Positions 17,111-26,438 of a stretch of 64,000 nucleotides of DNA are shown piece by piece. The DNA comes from Prolixibacteraceae bacterium. GTDB lineage: Bacteria; Bacteroidota; Bacteroidia; Bacteroidales; Prolixibacteraceae. The notes below the pieces were generated by a model. The model was not told where the DNA came from, did no database searches, and saw only the letters and a list, made by a program, of their open reading frames with translations. Every line of letters begins with the position of its first letter. Position 1 is the first letter of the stretch. The stretch spans positions 1-64,000 of the forward strand of contig CANJNY010000006.1 in the NCBI GenBank assembly GCA_947475715.1. The letters run 5' to 3'. The translations under genes and the position numbers were made by a program.

Positions 17111-18346
17111 ATGGATATTCAGGAGATAAAACAACGGTTTGGGATTATTGGAAATGCGAATGAATTGAATCGCGCTATAGAGGTGGCTATTCAGGTAGCT
17201 CCAACTGACTTGTCGGTGCTCATCAGTGGTGAGAGTGGTGTAGGGAAGGAGTCATTTCCTCAGATAATCCACAGTTTTTCGCATCGTAAACACGCAAAAT
17301 TTATCGCAATTAATTGTGGCGCGATCCCGGAAGGAACGATTGATTCAGAGCTTTTTGGCCATGAAAAAGGTTCTTTTACAGGAGCCCTTACCGACCGGAA
17401 AGGATATTTTGAAATGGTTGATGGAGGAACACTTTTTCTGGATGAAATCGGAGAGCTTCCGGTCTCTACCCAGGTAAGGCTATTAAGGGTCTTAGAGTCG
17501 GGCGAATTTATAAGGGTGGGTTCTTCACAGGTTCAGAAGACCAATGTTCGTGTGATTGCGGCAACCAATGTTGAACTTTCCAAGGCGATCAGAGAAGGAC
17601 AATTCCGCGAGGACTTGTATTATCGTTTAAATACCGTTCCGATTAAGATTGTTCCCCTTCGTGAACGTAAGGAGGACGTTTTATTGCTTTTTCGTAAATT
17701 CGCCTCCGATTTTGCAGAGAAATACAAGATGCCTTCCATCCGGCTTACCGAGGATGCTCAACAGGTCATGCTTAATTACAGGTGGCCCGGAAATGTGAGA
17801 CAACTTAAAAATATTACCGAGCAGATATCGATTATCGAAATATCGCGGGAAATTTCAGCATCCGATCTTAATCATTATTTACCTTCAGAGCATGTAGGTC
17901 TTCTGCCTGCTCTTTATGATAAGATGCTTGATGAAAAAACTTTTAGCAGTGAGCGCGAGATTCTTTATAAAATCCTTTTCGATATGAAAAAGGATATGAA
18001 TGATTTGAAAAAATTAGTTCATGAATTAATGCCCGATAGCCAGGGTGCTAAAATTCACGACGAGAATGAGCAACTTATACGTAAATTATACCACGAATCG
18101 ACTGAAGAATATTCTTCCAAACAACAAACTTACCCAACACCGGTGCTACTTAAAAGTAGCCGACATGATGATATTCAGGATACGGAAGAGTTTGTTGAAG
18201 AATCACTTTCACTGGAAGATAAGGAGATTGAGATGATCCGAAAATCGCTCGATAAACATAACGGTAAACGGAAGTTGGCAGCCCATGAACTTGGTATTTC
18301 TGAAAGAACTTTATACCGGAAGATTAAAGAATATAATATCGAATAA
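17111..18346 (+). CDS. Sigma-54-dependent transcriptional activator without receiver domain
   Basis: A 411-residue enhancer-binding protein that remodels sigma-54 RNA polymerase. There is no N-terminal regulatory domain: the AAA+ domain begins almost at once, with Walker A GESGVGKE (residues 40-47), the sigma-54 contact loop as GSFTGA (87-92, normally GAFTGA), Walker B LFLDEIGE (108-115) and a C-terminal FIS-type helix-turn-helix (about 370-410). A region of about 100 residues between them is acidic and unrecognised. The frame opens at TTG 17102, but the ATG at 17111 is the better start. The LptE-like gene starts 3 bases after its stop. Regulation by a partner protein or by abundance is likely. 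Confidence 0.92.
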   Translation: MDIQEIKQRFGIIGNANELNRAIEVAIQVAPTDLSVLISGESGVGKESFPQIIHSFSHRKHAKFIAINCGAIPEGTIDSELFGHEKGSFTGALTDRKGYFEMVDGGTLFLDEIGELPVSTQVRLLRVLESGEFIRVGSSQVQKTNVRVIAATNVELSKAIREGQFREDLYYRLNTVPIKIVPLRERKEDVLLLFRKFASDFAEKYKMPSIRLTEDAQQVMLNYRWPGNVRQLKNITEQISIIEISREISASDLNHYLPSEHVGLLPALYDKMLDEKTFSSEREILYKILFDMKKDMNDLKKLVHELMPDSQGAKIHDENEQLIRKLYHESTEEYSSKQQTYPTPVLLKSSRHDDIQDTEEFVEESLSLEDKEIEMIRKSLDKHNGKRKLAAHELGISERTLYRKIKEYNIE

Positions 18347-18349
18347 TCG

Positions 18350-18886
18350 ATGATAAGACAAACCTTTAAAATAGGATCACTGATTGCTGCAATTCTGTTT
18401 TTGATGATCATTGCAAATAGCTGTAAAATTGGGTACTCCTTCACGGGTGCCTCTATTTCACCAGCTGTTAAAACGGTTTTTGTGGACTATTTTTCCAATC
18501 GGGCAAGAGTGGTTAACCCGATGCTGAGCCAGAATTTCAGCGAAGCGATGAAAGATAAATTTGTTAATGAATCTGGTTTATCAATGGCTAAGGATCAGGG
18601 TGATCTTGAATTCTCCGGTGAAATTACGGGGTATGATGTAAGGCCGTTATCTATTCAGCAAAGTAATAAAGGACAGGATTTTGCTTCGATGAATCGGTTG
18701 ACTGTTTCTGTGAAAGTTGTCTTTACCAATAATAAAGATCATACTCAGGATTTCAACACCACCTTCTCGGCGTATTATGATTGGGAAAGCACACAATCAT
18801 TGAATAGCGTAGAAAGTTCAGCAGTAGAGGTTATTGTTGCTCAGTTAATTGATGATATTTTTAATAAATCGGTTGCTAATTGGTAA
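18350..18886 (+). CDS. lptE: LptE-like LPS-assembly lipoprotein
   Basis: A 178-residue predicted lipoprotein with a hydrophobic leader and lipobox ending at C25 (IANSC). The mature part (KTVFVDYFSNRARVVNP, SGEITGYDVRP) matches the Bacteroidota LptE-like family, which plugs the outer-membrane LPS translocon LptD and thus delivers LPS to the cell surface. It follows the sigma-54 activator by 3 bases and precedes the TPR-like gene by 39 bases, so the run to secG is probably one envelope-biogenesis operon. The assignment rests on family resemblance and length. Confidence 0.8.
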   Translation: MIRQTFKIGSLIAAILFLMIIANSCKIGYSFTGASISPAVKTVFVDYFSNRARVVNPMLSQNFSEAMKDKFVNESGLSMAKDQGDLEFSGEITGYDVRPLSIQQSNKGQDFASMNRLTVSVKVVFTNNKDHTQDFNTTFSAYYDWESTQSLNSVESSAVEVIVAQLIDDIFNKSVANW

Positions 18887-18925
18887 AAGATTTTGGTTAG
18901 TGAAACGCTTGATAATTGAAGTGGT

Positions 18926-19738
18926 ATGTCGATGAGCCGTGATCAATTGATTAAATATCTTGACGACCCGTCCGCACTCAATGATAGGACGATAGGGGAG
19001 CTTCGTGAAATTTTGGATGAGTATCCTTATTTTCAGAGTGCACATTTGCTTTATATTAGGAATTTACAACAGGAAAGCAATTTTCGCTTTTCAACTCAGC
19101 TTAAAATTTCGGCAAGCTATGCTACTGACCGGACCGTCCTTTATCACCTCCTAAATCCTGGTCTTTTAAAGAGATCGGGCGCTAATGATAATTCTCTGGA
19201 AATTAATGTCAGTTCTGTGCATAATGTAGCTCAGATGATCGAACTAACTGATTCTTCCACTGAGCATTCAACGGTAGTTTCCGGAACCTCGAAAAAAATA
19301 AATAGTGACTCAGAGTTTGCCGATTTTGACCTGTTAAATTTTGAACTCTCAGATATGGGCTATTCAATAGAAAATATTGAAAAAGAGATTCCGTCTATTG
19401 ATTCTGTTAAATCGACTGATAATTCCATTGACAATTTCCGAAAAGCAAAACAATTGGAACAGAACGATGACTTGATTGACCGGTTTATAAAAGAGAATCC
19501 TGCCTTCTCAGTCAGACTGCCTGAAAATTCTGAAATTACCGGCCGAATTAGAGGCCAAATGGATATTTCAGCAGACAAGGATGAATTTATAACTGAAACT
19601 TTAGCCCGGATTTATGTCAATCAGGGGCTATATCAAAAAGCAATCAATGCTTTTGAAAAATTAAGTTTGAAATATCCCGAAAAAAGTGCTTATTTTGCGG
19701 CACAAATTGAAGAAGTTACAAATCTGCTTAATAAATAA
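18926..19738 (+). CDS. TPR-like protein of unknown function
   Basis: I do not recognise a named family. The 270-residue protein has an N-terminal helical domain (about residues 1-75) with the segment YPYFQSAHLLYIRNL, a long acidic, Ser/Asp-rich linker (about 85-170), and a C-terminal tetratricopeptide-like helix pair (about 210-268) with VNQGLYQKAINAFEKL. There is no signal peptide, so it is probably cytoplasmic. It sits between the LptE-like gene and secG, 4 bases before the secG start codon, which suggests co-expression with envelope and secretion genes. Confidence 0.72.
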   Translation: MSMSRDQLIKYLDDPSALNDRTIGELREILDEYPYFQSAHLLYIRNLQQESNFRFSTQLKISASYATDRTVLYHLLNPGLLKRSGANDNSLEINVSSVHNVAQMIELTDSSTEHSTVVSGTSKKINSDSEFADFDLLNFELSDMGYSIENIEKEIPSIDSVKSTDNSIDNFRKAKQLEQNDDLIDRFIKENPAFSVRLPENSEITGRIRGQMDISADKDEFITETLARIYVNQGLYQKAINAFEKLSLKYPEKSAYFAAQIEEVTNLLNK

Positions 19739-19742
19739 TCCA

Positions 19743-20072
19743 ATGTACTCATTTATTATTGTTATAATTTTTATTGTTTGTGCCCTGTTGGTGTTATTAG
19801 TCCTGGTTCAAAATTCAAAAGGAGGAGGCCTGGCATCATCTTTCTCCAGTTCTAATCAGGTAATGGGCGTTCGCCGTACCACTGATTTCCTTGAAAAGGC
19901 AACATGGATTCTGGCTATTGTGCTGGTTGTTCTTTCAATTTCATCGACCGCTTTTCTTCCACGTAAGGGTGAAATGCAAAAATCGGCTATTGAAGATCAA
20001 ATTCAACGCGTGCAGGACCCAACTCAGGTGCCTAATTTTCCACAGGCAGTTCGCGATTCAACTAAAAAATAG
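19743..20072 (+). CDS. secG: Preprotein translocase subunit SecG
   Basis: Auxiliary membrane subunit of the SecYEG protein-conducting channel. The 109-residue protein has a first membrane helix (residues 2-20), the hallmark LVQNSKGGGLASSF loop and a second helix (about 50-70), followed by a charged tail. The ATG at 19743 is chosen; a longer frame from 19686 would overlap the previous gene and add a non-homologous leader. It begins 4 bases after the TPR-like gene and probably ends the operon at hairpins downstream. Confidence 0.93.
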   Translation: MYSFIIVIIFIVCALLVLLVLVQNSKGGGLASSFSSSNQVMGVRRTTDFLEKATWILAIVLVVLSISSTAFLPRKGEMQKSAIEDQIQRVQDPTQVPNFPQAVRDSTKK

Positions 20073-20433
20073 GGGATCGTTCGTTCCCCAAATTTTCAGA
20101 CGGTCTTTCGATTGTCTGCAACGTGGTTGAATTAAGTATCGTATTAATGTTTGCAAAGCCCGATTTTTCTTTTGACGAACCGGGCTTTGCTGCAGATTAC
20201 TGACAGATATTTTTTTTAATGCCAAGTTGGCAGTAGCCTCTGTCAGCCTATAAACATGAATATATTATTTGTATTCAAGGTGTTAGCCGCAATTAAATTT
20301 CAAGGCGAAGGGGGTTTTGCAGAAATCTTTGACGTATCTGGACAAAATAGGTCCGATCAGAATTTGGCATATTTTCTGTATGTAACCTCACTACAACGAT
20401 AAACTATTGTCTAATTATAAAATAAAATTTGAA
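20073..20433. other. Intergenic region between secG and groES
   Basis: 361 bases without a coding frame. It holds two hairpins: GGGGA/TCCCC just after the secG stop (about 20073-20090) and a perfect 10-bp stem GCAAAGCCCG (20153-20162) with its complement at 20181-20190. I find no CIRCE operator (TTAGCACTC-N9-GAGTGCTAA), so groESL control must use another mechanism. Confidence 0.6.
20153..20190. terminator. Perfect 10-bp GC-rich hairpin after secG
   Basis: GCAAAGCCCG (20153-20162) pairs exactly with CGGGCTTTGC (20181-20190) around an 18-base loop that is T-rich. No U tract follows, so it may be a rho-assisted terminator or an mRNA-stabilising structure, or a regulatory hairpin in the groES leader. 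Confidence 0.45.
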
Positions 20434-20712
20434 ATGGCAGAACTTAAAGGAAAAATCCTTGCCGGCAAAGTATTGGTCGAGCCGCAGCAAGCAATTACAA
20501 AAACAGCAGGTGGAATTATTATCCCTGACTCGGCAAAAGAAAAACCCCTTGCAGGTAAAGTTGTCCTTGTGGGAATCGCGAAGAAAGACGAAACCATGGA
20601 AGTTAAAGCGGGCGATACGGTATTTTATGGCAAATATTCTGGTACTGAGCTAACGATAGAAGGTAATGACTACCTTTTGATCTCTCAATCGGACGTCCTT
20701 TTTATCGCTTAA
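20434..20712 (+). CDS. groS: Co-chaperonin GroES
   Basis: The heptameric lid of the GroEL folding chamber. The 92-residue protein, begun at the ATG at 20434, has the family pattern KILAGKVLVEP, the mobile loop with TAGGIIIPDSAKEKP (binds GroEL), and YGKYSGTEL near the end. A TTG-initiated extension of nine codons is possible but does not match the family. groEL follows 30 bases downstream, the standard bicistronic groESL arrangement. Confidence 0.95.
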   Translation: MAELKGKILAGKVLVEPQQAITKTAGGIIIPDSAKEKPLAGKVVLVGIAKKDETMEVKAGDTVFYGKYSGTELTIEGNDYLLISQSDVLFIA

Positions 20713-22380
<1,668 letters not shown>

Positions 22381-22423
22381 TCTATTCTGCACCTCAATTC
22401 ATACAGCCGTAAGGTTTAATTTA

Positions 22424-22450
22424 TAGAGACAAGGTTCTGCCTTGTCTCTA
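22424..22450. terminator. Bidirectional terminator with GACAAGG palindrome
   Basis: TAGAGACAAGG (22424-22434) and its exact complement (22440-22450) flank a 5-base loop, followed by seven T residues on the plus strand and preceded by A/T-rich sequence for the minus strand. It separates groEL from the convergent carboxyltransferase gene. The same core recurs at 26018-26054 and 37020-37048. Confidence 0.85.
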
Positions 22451-22458
22451 TTTTTTTA

Positions 22459-24156
22459 TTAATTCCAGTGATATAAGCCGTCGATTAACCTTTCTTGTTT
22501 TTCTTCTTCTGACATCGAATTATACTTTTGTACTTCAGCCTCGTAAGCCTCCTGTTTTTTAGCCTCTTCCTCTTTTAGTTTAGATCCGTAAATTCGTTCG
22601 ATCTTGTCCTGCAGGAATTTGTTTGCCACTGTTGGAAATAACTCAAGTAATAATTCTTCCTTTTCATTGATGGCAAGTTTGACATTTTCTCCATATTGAG
22701 GAAATGACGGGTTGGGTTGTTTCTCATAATTAGCGGTATTGTAGGGTACTTCCGTACGGGTACCCGCAATTTTTTCGCGGAAATCCGGATCTACCGGTAT
22801 CGGAGTTTTACCGTATGACCCCTTTACCAGATTTACAAACTGATTGGAATTATTGCTGTAAAAAGGTTTGCCGTTCTTCTCATCTATAACACAATTTACG
22901 GCCTGGGCCCCAACAATCTGACTCGTCGGAGTTACCAGCGGCGGGCAGCCTGCCGCCAGCCGGACGGTAGGAATTACTTCCAGTACCCGTGGCAGTAACT
23001 CTTCCTGTTTCAATTGCTTTAATTGAGATAACATATTGGTATACATCCCACCCGGGACTTCAGCGAATTTTACTTTCTCGTCAGGCTCAGGAAAATTGAA
23101 ATATTTCTCAATCTCTGAACAGGCATCCAGCAGCGCCTCTTCATTATCCGATTTGGCATATTTTATGGCATAATCGAATAACATATCTATATGTGCAGGT
23201 AATTTATCTTTTGTGATGTCGAATTCTAAAGGGAATATTTTGTAACTATCGATGTCACCCATCTCCACCCGGATTTCTTTGAGTATTTTGTTTATCCGTA
23301 CAATCGCATCCAGGTTTATTCCGGTCTCTATTCCCAGTTTTGTGCAAAAGATCTGAATAAGCTCAAAGGCAGGTGCCGCCGGTCCTCCTGCAAAATTCAT
23401 AATAGCCGTGTCCAAAATATCCACGCCACTAATTATGGCAGCTAACGAAGAGGCTAAACCAAAGCCTGGTGTGCAATGGGTATGAAAATCTATCGGGATT
23501 TTAATAGACTTTTTGAATCCTTTAATTATCTGACTAACTCTGTGCGGAGGTACCAGACCTGCCATATCTTTTAACGTAATCATATCAGCGCCCATGGCTT
23601 CAAGTTCTTTTGCCATATTGATAAAATATTCATTCGTGAAAATGGCTTTCGGAAGTGGTTTCCCCTTAAGCCTGGCAAGGAACCTTTCTCGTGCTGTAAA
23701 TTTCGGATCAACGGTGTAGCAAACCACACAATCGGCTAAACCTTTGTTCTCTTTTACATATTTGATGGTGGATTTGATATTGCTGGTATCATTTAACGCA
23801 TCAAAAATACGCATGATCGAGATCCCTGATTGAACTGCATTTCGGTTGAATCCCTCTATTACCTCTTCCGGATAGGGATTGTATCCGAATAGATTCCTTC
23901 CTCGCGAAAGGGCAGTCAGATGGGATATATTTCCGATTTCCAGCTTAATCTTTTCAAGTCGTTCCCATGGGTCTTCATTCAAAAAACGCATGATAGAATC
24001 GGGAACTGCTCCTCCCCATACCTCTAAGGCATAAAATCCTGCCTCTTTGTAAATAGGTAATACTCTTTCGATTTGTGACTGTCGCATGCGGGTCGCAAAG
24101 AGAGATTGTTGTCCGTCTCTTAATGTGACATCTCTAAGTAGTAATTTATGATTCAT
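22459..24156 (-). CDS. Pyruvate/oxaloacetate carboxyltransferase (PycB/OadA type) without biotin domain
   Basis: Carboxyltransferase domain protein that moves a carboxyl group between biotin and pyruvate/oxaloacetate. The 565-residue sequence starts with LLLRDVTLRDGQQSL, the DRE-TIM metal-binding signature, and contains EVWGGAV, DMAGLVPP (near residues 199-206) and FHTHCTPG (near 224-231) with metal-binding histidines. A conserved PYC/OADA domain follows (about 310-480). The C-terminus is a charged helix ending GLYHWN; there is no MKM biotin-attachment motif, so the carrier must be a separate protein. It is monocistronic, convergent with groEL. OAD alpha and PycB cannot be told apart here. 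Confidence 0.88.
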   Translation of the reverse strand: MNHKLLLRDVTLRDGQQSLFATRMRQSQIERVLPIYKEAGFYALEVWGGAVPDSIMRFLNEDPWERLEKIKLEIGNISHLTALSRGRNLFGYNPYPEEVIEGFNRNAVQSGISIMRIFDALNDTSNIKSTIKYVKENKGLADCVVCYTVDPKFTARERFLARLKGKPLPKAIFTNEYFINMAKELEAMGADMITLKDMAGLVPPHRVSQIIKGFKKSIKIPIDFHTHCTPGFGLASSLAAIISGVDILDTAIMNFAGGPAAPAFELIQIFCTKLGIETGINLDAIVRINKILKEIRVEMGDIDSYKIFPLEFDITKDKLPAHIDMLFDYAIKYAKSDNEEALLDACSEIEKYFNFPEPDEKVKFAEVPGGMYTNMLSQLKQLKQEELLPRVLEVIPTVRLAAGCPPLVTPTSQIVGAQAVNCVIDEKNGKPFYSNNSNQFVNLVKGSYGKTPIPVDPDFREKIAGTRTEVPYNTANYEKQPNPSFPQYGENVKLAINEKEELLLELFPTVANKFLQDKIERIYGSKLKEEEAKKQEAYEAEVQKYNSMSEEEKQERLIDGLYHWN

Positions 24157-24355
24157 CGTATGGGAGTTTTATATTGTTTTACAAAATTCGGCATAAAATC
24201 TGGATTTTCTAAATCGGGAGACTTAAATACCAATGGTTTTTTAATGATTTTAGTCATACCACCAAGCTTCTTTTTTCTCTCTATTTCTCCGATTTGACTT
24301 CTTTTTTATTTGAAATAATTTCTCGATCTTTGACAATTCACTAATAGCTCTTTTA

Positions 24356-24994
24356 ATGGTATTTTTATTTCAAATTGCGGCTGAAGTTTCTTATCTTGAT
24401 CTGCTGATGAAGGGTGGATGGTTGATGTACCCATTATTTGCACTCTCCTTTATTGCTGTATATATCTTTTTTGACCGATATTTTTATCTCCGATCTCAGA
24501 AACGGATTAGCACCGATTTTTTTGACAGGCTGAAGGATCTTGTTCGGGATGGTAAAGTTGAGGCAGCCTCCGCGCTTTGTTCAGCAACCAATAGTTCCGA
24601 ATCGAGAATTCTTAAAAAAGGGATTCAAAACCTTGGAAAGCCATTACGGGATATTCGGGAACATATGGAAATGGAGGGTAAACTCGAGGTCTATAAATAC
24701 GAAGGAAATATGTATTTTCTTGGTGTTATTGCCGGTGTAGCCCCAATGATGGGTTTTATCGGTACTATTTCCGGTGTTATAAAAATATTTTACAATATCT
24801 CGCTGGCCGATAATATTAGTATTTCATTAATTTCCGGGGGTTTATATGAGAAGTTAATTACCTCGGGGGTGGGACTAAGTATTGGTATTATCTCCTTTGT
24901 AGCCTACCACTATCTGAATAACAGGATTGATAAGCTTGTACAGAAATGGGAATACCAGAGTGTGAGGTTTATTGATTTGATTAATAACAACTAA
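24356..24994 (+). CDS. exbB: MotA/TolQ/ExbB proton channel family protein
   Basis: Inner-membrane proton channel subunit that powers outer-membrane processes through a TonB- or TolA-type partner. The 212-residue protein has an N-terminal helix (about residues 18-37), a cytoplasmic loop, and two further helices (about 118-140 and 163-187) with the family segment GVAPMMGFIGTISGVI and GLSIGIIS. The ExbD/TolR gene begins one base after its stop. No TonB or TolB gene lies next to it, so its partner is not visible. Confidence 0.9.
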   Translation: MVFLFQIAAEVSYLDLLMKGGWLMYPLFALSFIAVYIFFDRYFYLRSQKRISTDFFDRLKDLVRDGKVEAASALCSATNSSESRILKKGIQNLGKPLRDIREHMEMEGKLEVYKYEGNMYFLGVIAGVAPMMGFIGTISGVIKIFYNISLADNISISLISGGLYEKLITSGVGLSIGIISFVAYHYLNNRIDKLVQKWEYQSVRFIDLINNN

Positions 24995-24995
24995 A

Positions 24996-25409
24996 ATGAA
25001 TTTAAGAAGTTCAAGGAAGCATCCCTTTGAGATATTCTCAAATTCATTCAGCGACATCATGTTTTTCCTGATGTTATTCTTTCTTATTGCCTCTACCATG
25101 ATTACCCCTGGAACTATCAAATTAATACTACCCCAGGCTAATCAAACTCAGTCAATGAATAAACCTCCTAAGGAAATTGCTGTTTCTGTCACCAAAGATC
25201 TAAAGTATTATATCAATAATAAACAGGTTCAATTTTTGGAAATTGAACCAGCGTTGAGAAAAGAGAAGCTCGAAAATGCCGAAGTTCATGCCATTGTCAG
25301 GTGTGATAATACTATTCCGGTTCAGTCGTTGGTTGATGTCTTACAAATTGGCAGTAAAGTGGAGATAAAAATGGTTTTAGCAACCACGCGTAAGGATAAG
25401 ACGAACTAA
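24996..25409 (+). CDS. exbD: ExbD/TolR family biopolymer transport protein
   Basis: Partner of the preceding ExbB-like channel. The 137-residue protein has one N-terminal helix (about residues 20-40) with the functional aspartate in SDIMFFLMLFFLI, then a periplasmic domain with KDLKYYINNK and VHAIVRCDNTIPVQSLVDVL, all typical of ExbD/TolR. Start codon directly follows the exbB stop, implying translational coupling. The MntP-type gene follows 28 bases later. Confidence 0.9.
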   Translation: MNLRSSRKHPFEIFSNSFSDIMFFLMLFFLIASTMITPGTIKLILPQANQTQSMNKPPKEIAVSVTKDLKYYINNKQVQFLEIEPALRKEKLENAEVHAIVRCDNTIPVQSLVDVLQIGSKVEIKMVLATTRKDKTN

Positions 25410-25437
25410 GTTCTTTCTTTGCGGCTAATATTGTAAA

Positions 25438-26007
25438 ATGGATTTTCTCACCGTTTTTATTCTTGCTATTGGGCTATCGATGGATAGTTTTGCAGTTTCT
25501 GTTGGCTTTGGCATTGCTGAACAAAAGATCACTTTTGGTCATGCTGCCAGGATCTCCTTCTCACTTGCTTTTTTTCAGGGAAGTTTACCCGTTTTCGGGT
25601 GGTTTATGGGGATTGAGATTCGGGAATATTTTGAAACTGTTGACCATTGGATTGCAGTCATTCTACTGCTATTTTTAGGTTTTAAAATGATTATACAATC
25701 CGTTAAAACTTCCGGTAAAGAATTGGCTTCAGAGATATACTCATGGAAGCATATAATTACCCTCTCTATTGCAACCAGTATTGATGCCTTGGTTGTAGGT
25801 TTTTCTTATGCATTGGCCTCAACATCCAATATCCTTAGCGGAGCCCTTATAATCGGTGCAGTTACCTTCTTTTTTGCTATGCTTGGTATTCGGATCGGAA
25901 AGGATGTAGGGGATAAATTTGGACCTAAGGTGGAGTTTCTCGGAGGAATAATATTGATCCTTATAGGAATTCGTATACTGATTCAGCATACGTTCATTCG
26001 TGCTTAG
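25438..26007 (+). CDS. mntP: MntP-type manganese efflux pump
   Basis: A 189-residue inner-membrane protein with six predicted helices, of the MntP (formerly DUF204) family that exports Mn2+. Family signs are the two repeated helix segments with acidic residues, LSMDSFAVSVGFG (near residues 14-26) and ATSIDALVVGFSYAL (near 112-126). No yybP-ykoY-like manganese riboswitch is recognisable in the 28-base gap before it. It probably shares a transcript with exbB-exbD and ends at the 26018-26054 hairpin. Confidence 0.9.
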   Translation: MDFLTVFILAIGLSMDSFAVSVGFGIAEQKITFGHAARISFSLAFFQGSLPVFGWFMGIEIREYFETVDHWIAVILLLFLGFKMIIQSVKTSGKELASEIYSWKHIITLSIATSIDALVVGFSYALASTSNILSGALIIGAVTFFFAMLGIRIGKDVGDKFGPKVEFLGGIILILIGIRILIQHTFIRA

Positions 26008-26017
26008 GTATTTAATT

Positions 26018-26054
26018 ATACCAGACAAGGGGTTTTTAATTCCTTGTCTGGTAT
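26018..26054. terminator. Perfect 13-bp hairpin between convergent genes
   Basis: ATACCAGACAAGG (26018-26030) and its exact complement (26042-26054) enclose an 11-base loop, followed by a T-rich stretch. It serves mntP on the plus strand and the small conserved gene on the minus strand. It shares the GACAAGG core with two other terminators in the window. Confidence 0.8.
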
Positions 26055-26058
26055 GATT

Positions 26059-26346
26059 TTATTTATTAATCAGCCCTTCCAACTTCCCGTAAACCTGGTC
26101 CAGTCCCTTGATAAAATCTGTTTTTAGTTGTCTGTAATGGGCTTTCACCAATTGGGGATTGTCCTTACCATCGGGATGACAAGCACGATCGAGCATGTTA
26201 TTATTTAGCTGAACAGCTTCCTCAATGATCGATAGCATGGTGGTGTCTTTTTTGTCATCAAAAGTCTCAAGAAAGTCAATACAGTCACCAATAAGTTGGG
26301 AAGACATAAATTCAATCTCTTTTTTCAATCGCCGTACTGTAGCCAT
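26059..26346 (-). CDS. Small conserved helical protein, unknown function
   Basis: A 95-residue, highly charged, all-helical protein without signal peptide or membrane segment. I recognise no catalytic motif; the C-terminal half (LVKAHYRQLKTDFIKGLDQVYGKLEGLI) looks like an amphipathic helical bundle. The pattern of two helices, a Pro/Gly break (CHPDGKDNPQ) and two more helices suggests a small four-helix protein. ATG start. It is a single gene, upstream of the 26018-26054 hairpin and separated by 92 bases from the Ig-like lipoprotein gene that precedes it. Confidence 0.7.
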   Translation of the reverse strand: MATVRRLKKEIEFMSSQLIGDCIDFLETFDDKKDTTMLSIIEEAVQLNNNMLDRACHPDGKDNPQLVKAHYRQLKTDFIKGLDQVYGKLEGLINK

Positions 26347-26438
26347 AGTTTTGAATTATTAAGTTTAGACATCTTTTTATTTTCGGAATGGTGATGCTAT
26401 ATCTTTGCGGATTGATAATAATCTCTTTTTTATACCTG

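Noticed and set aside
20073-20433. CIRCE operator or HrcA-type control upstream of groES
   Set aside because: No TTAGCACTC-N9-GAGTGCTAA or close variant could be found; the hairpins here have other sequences.
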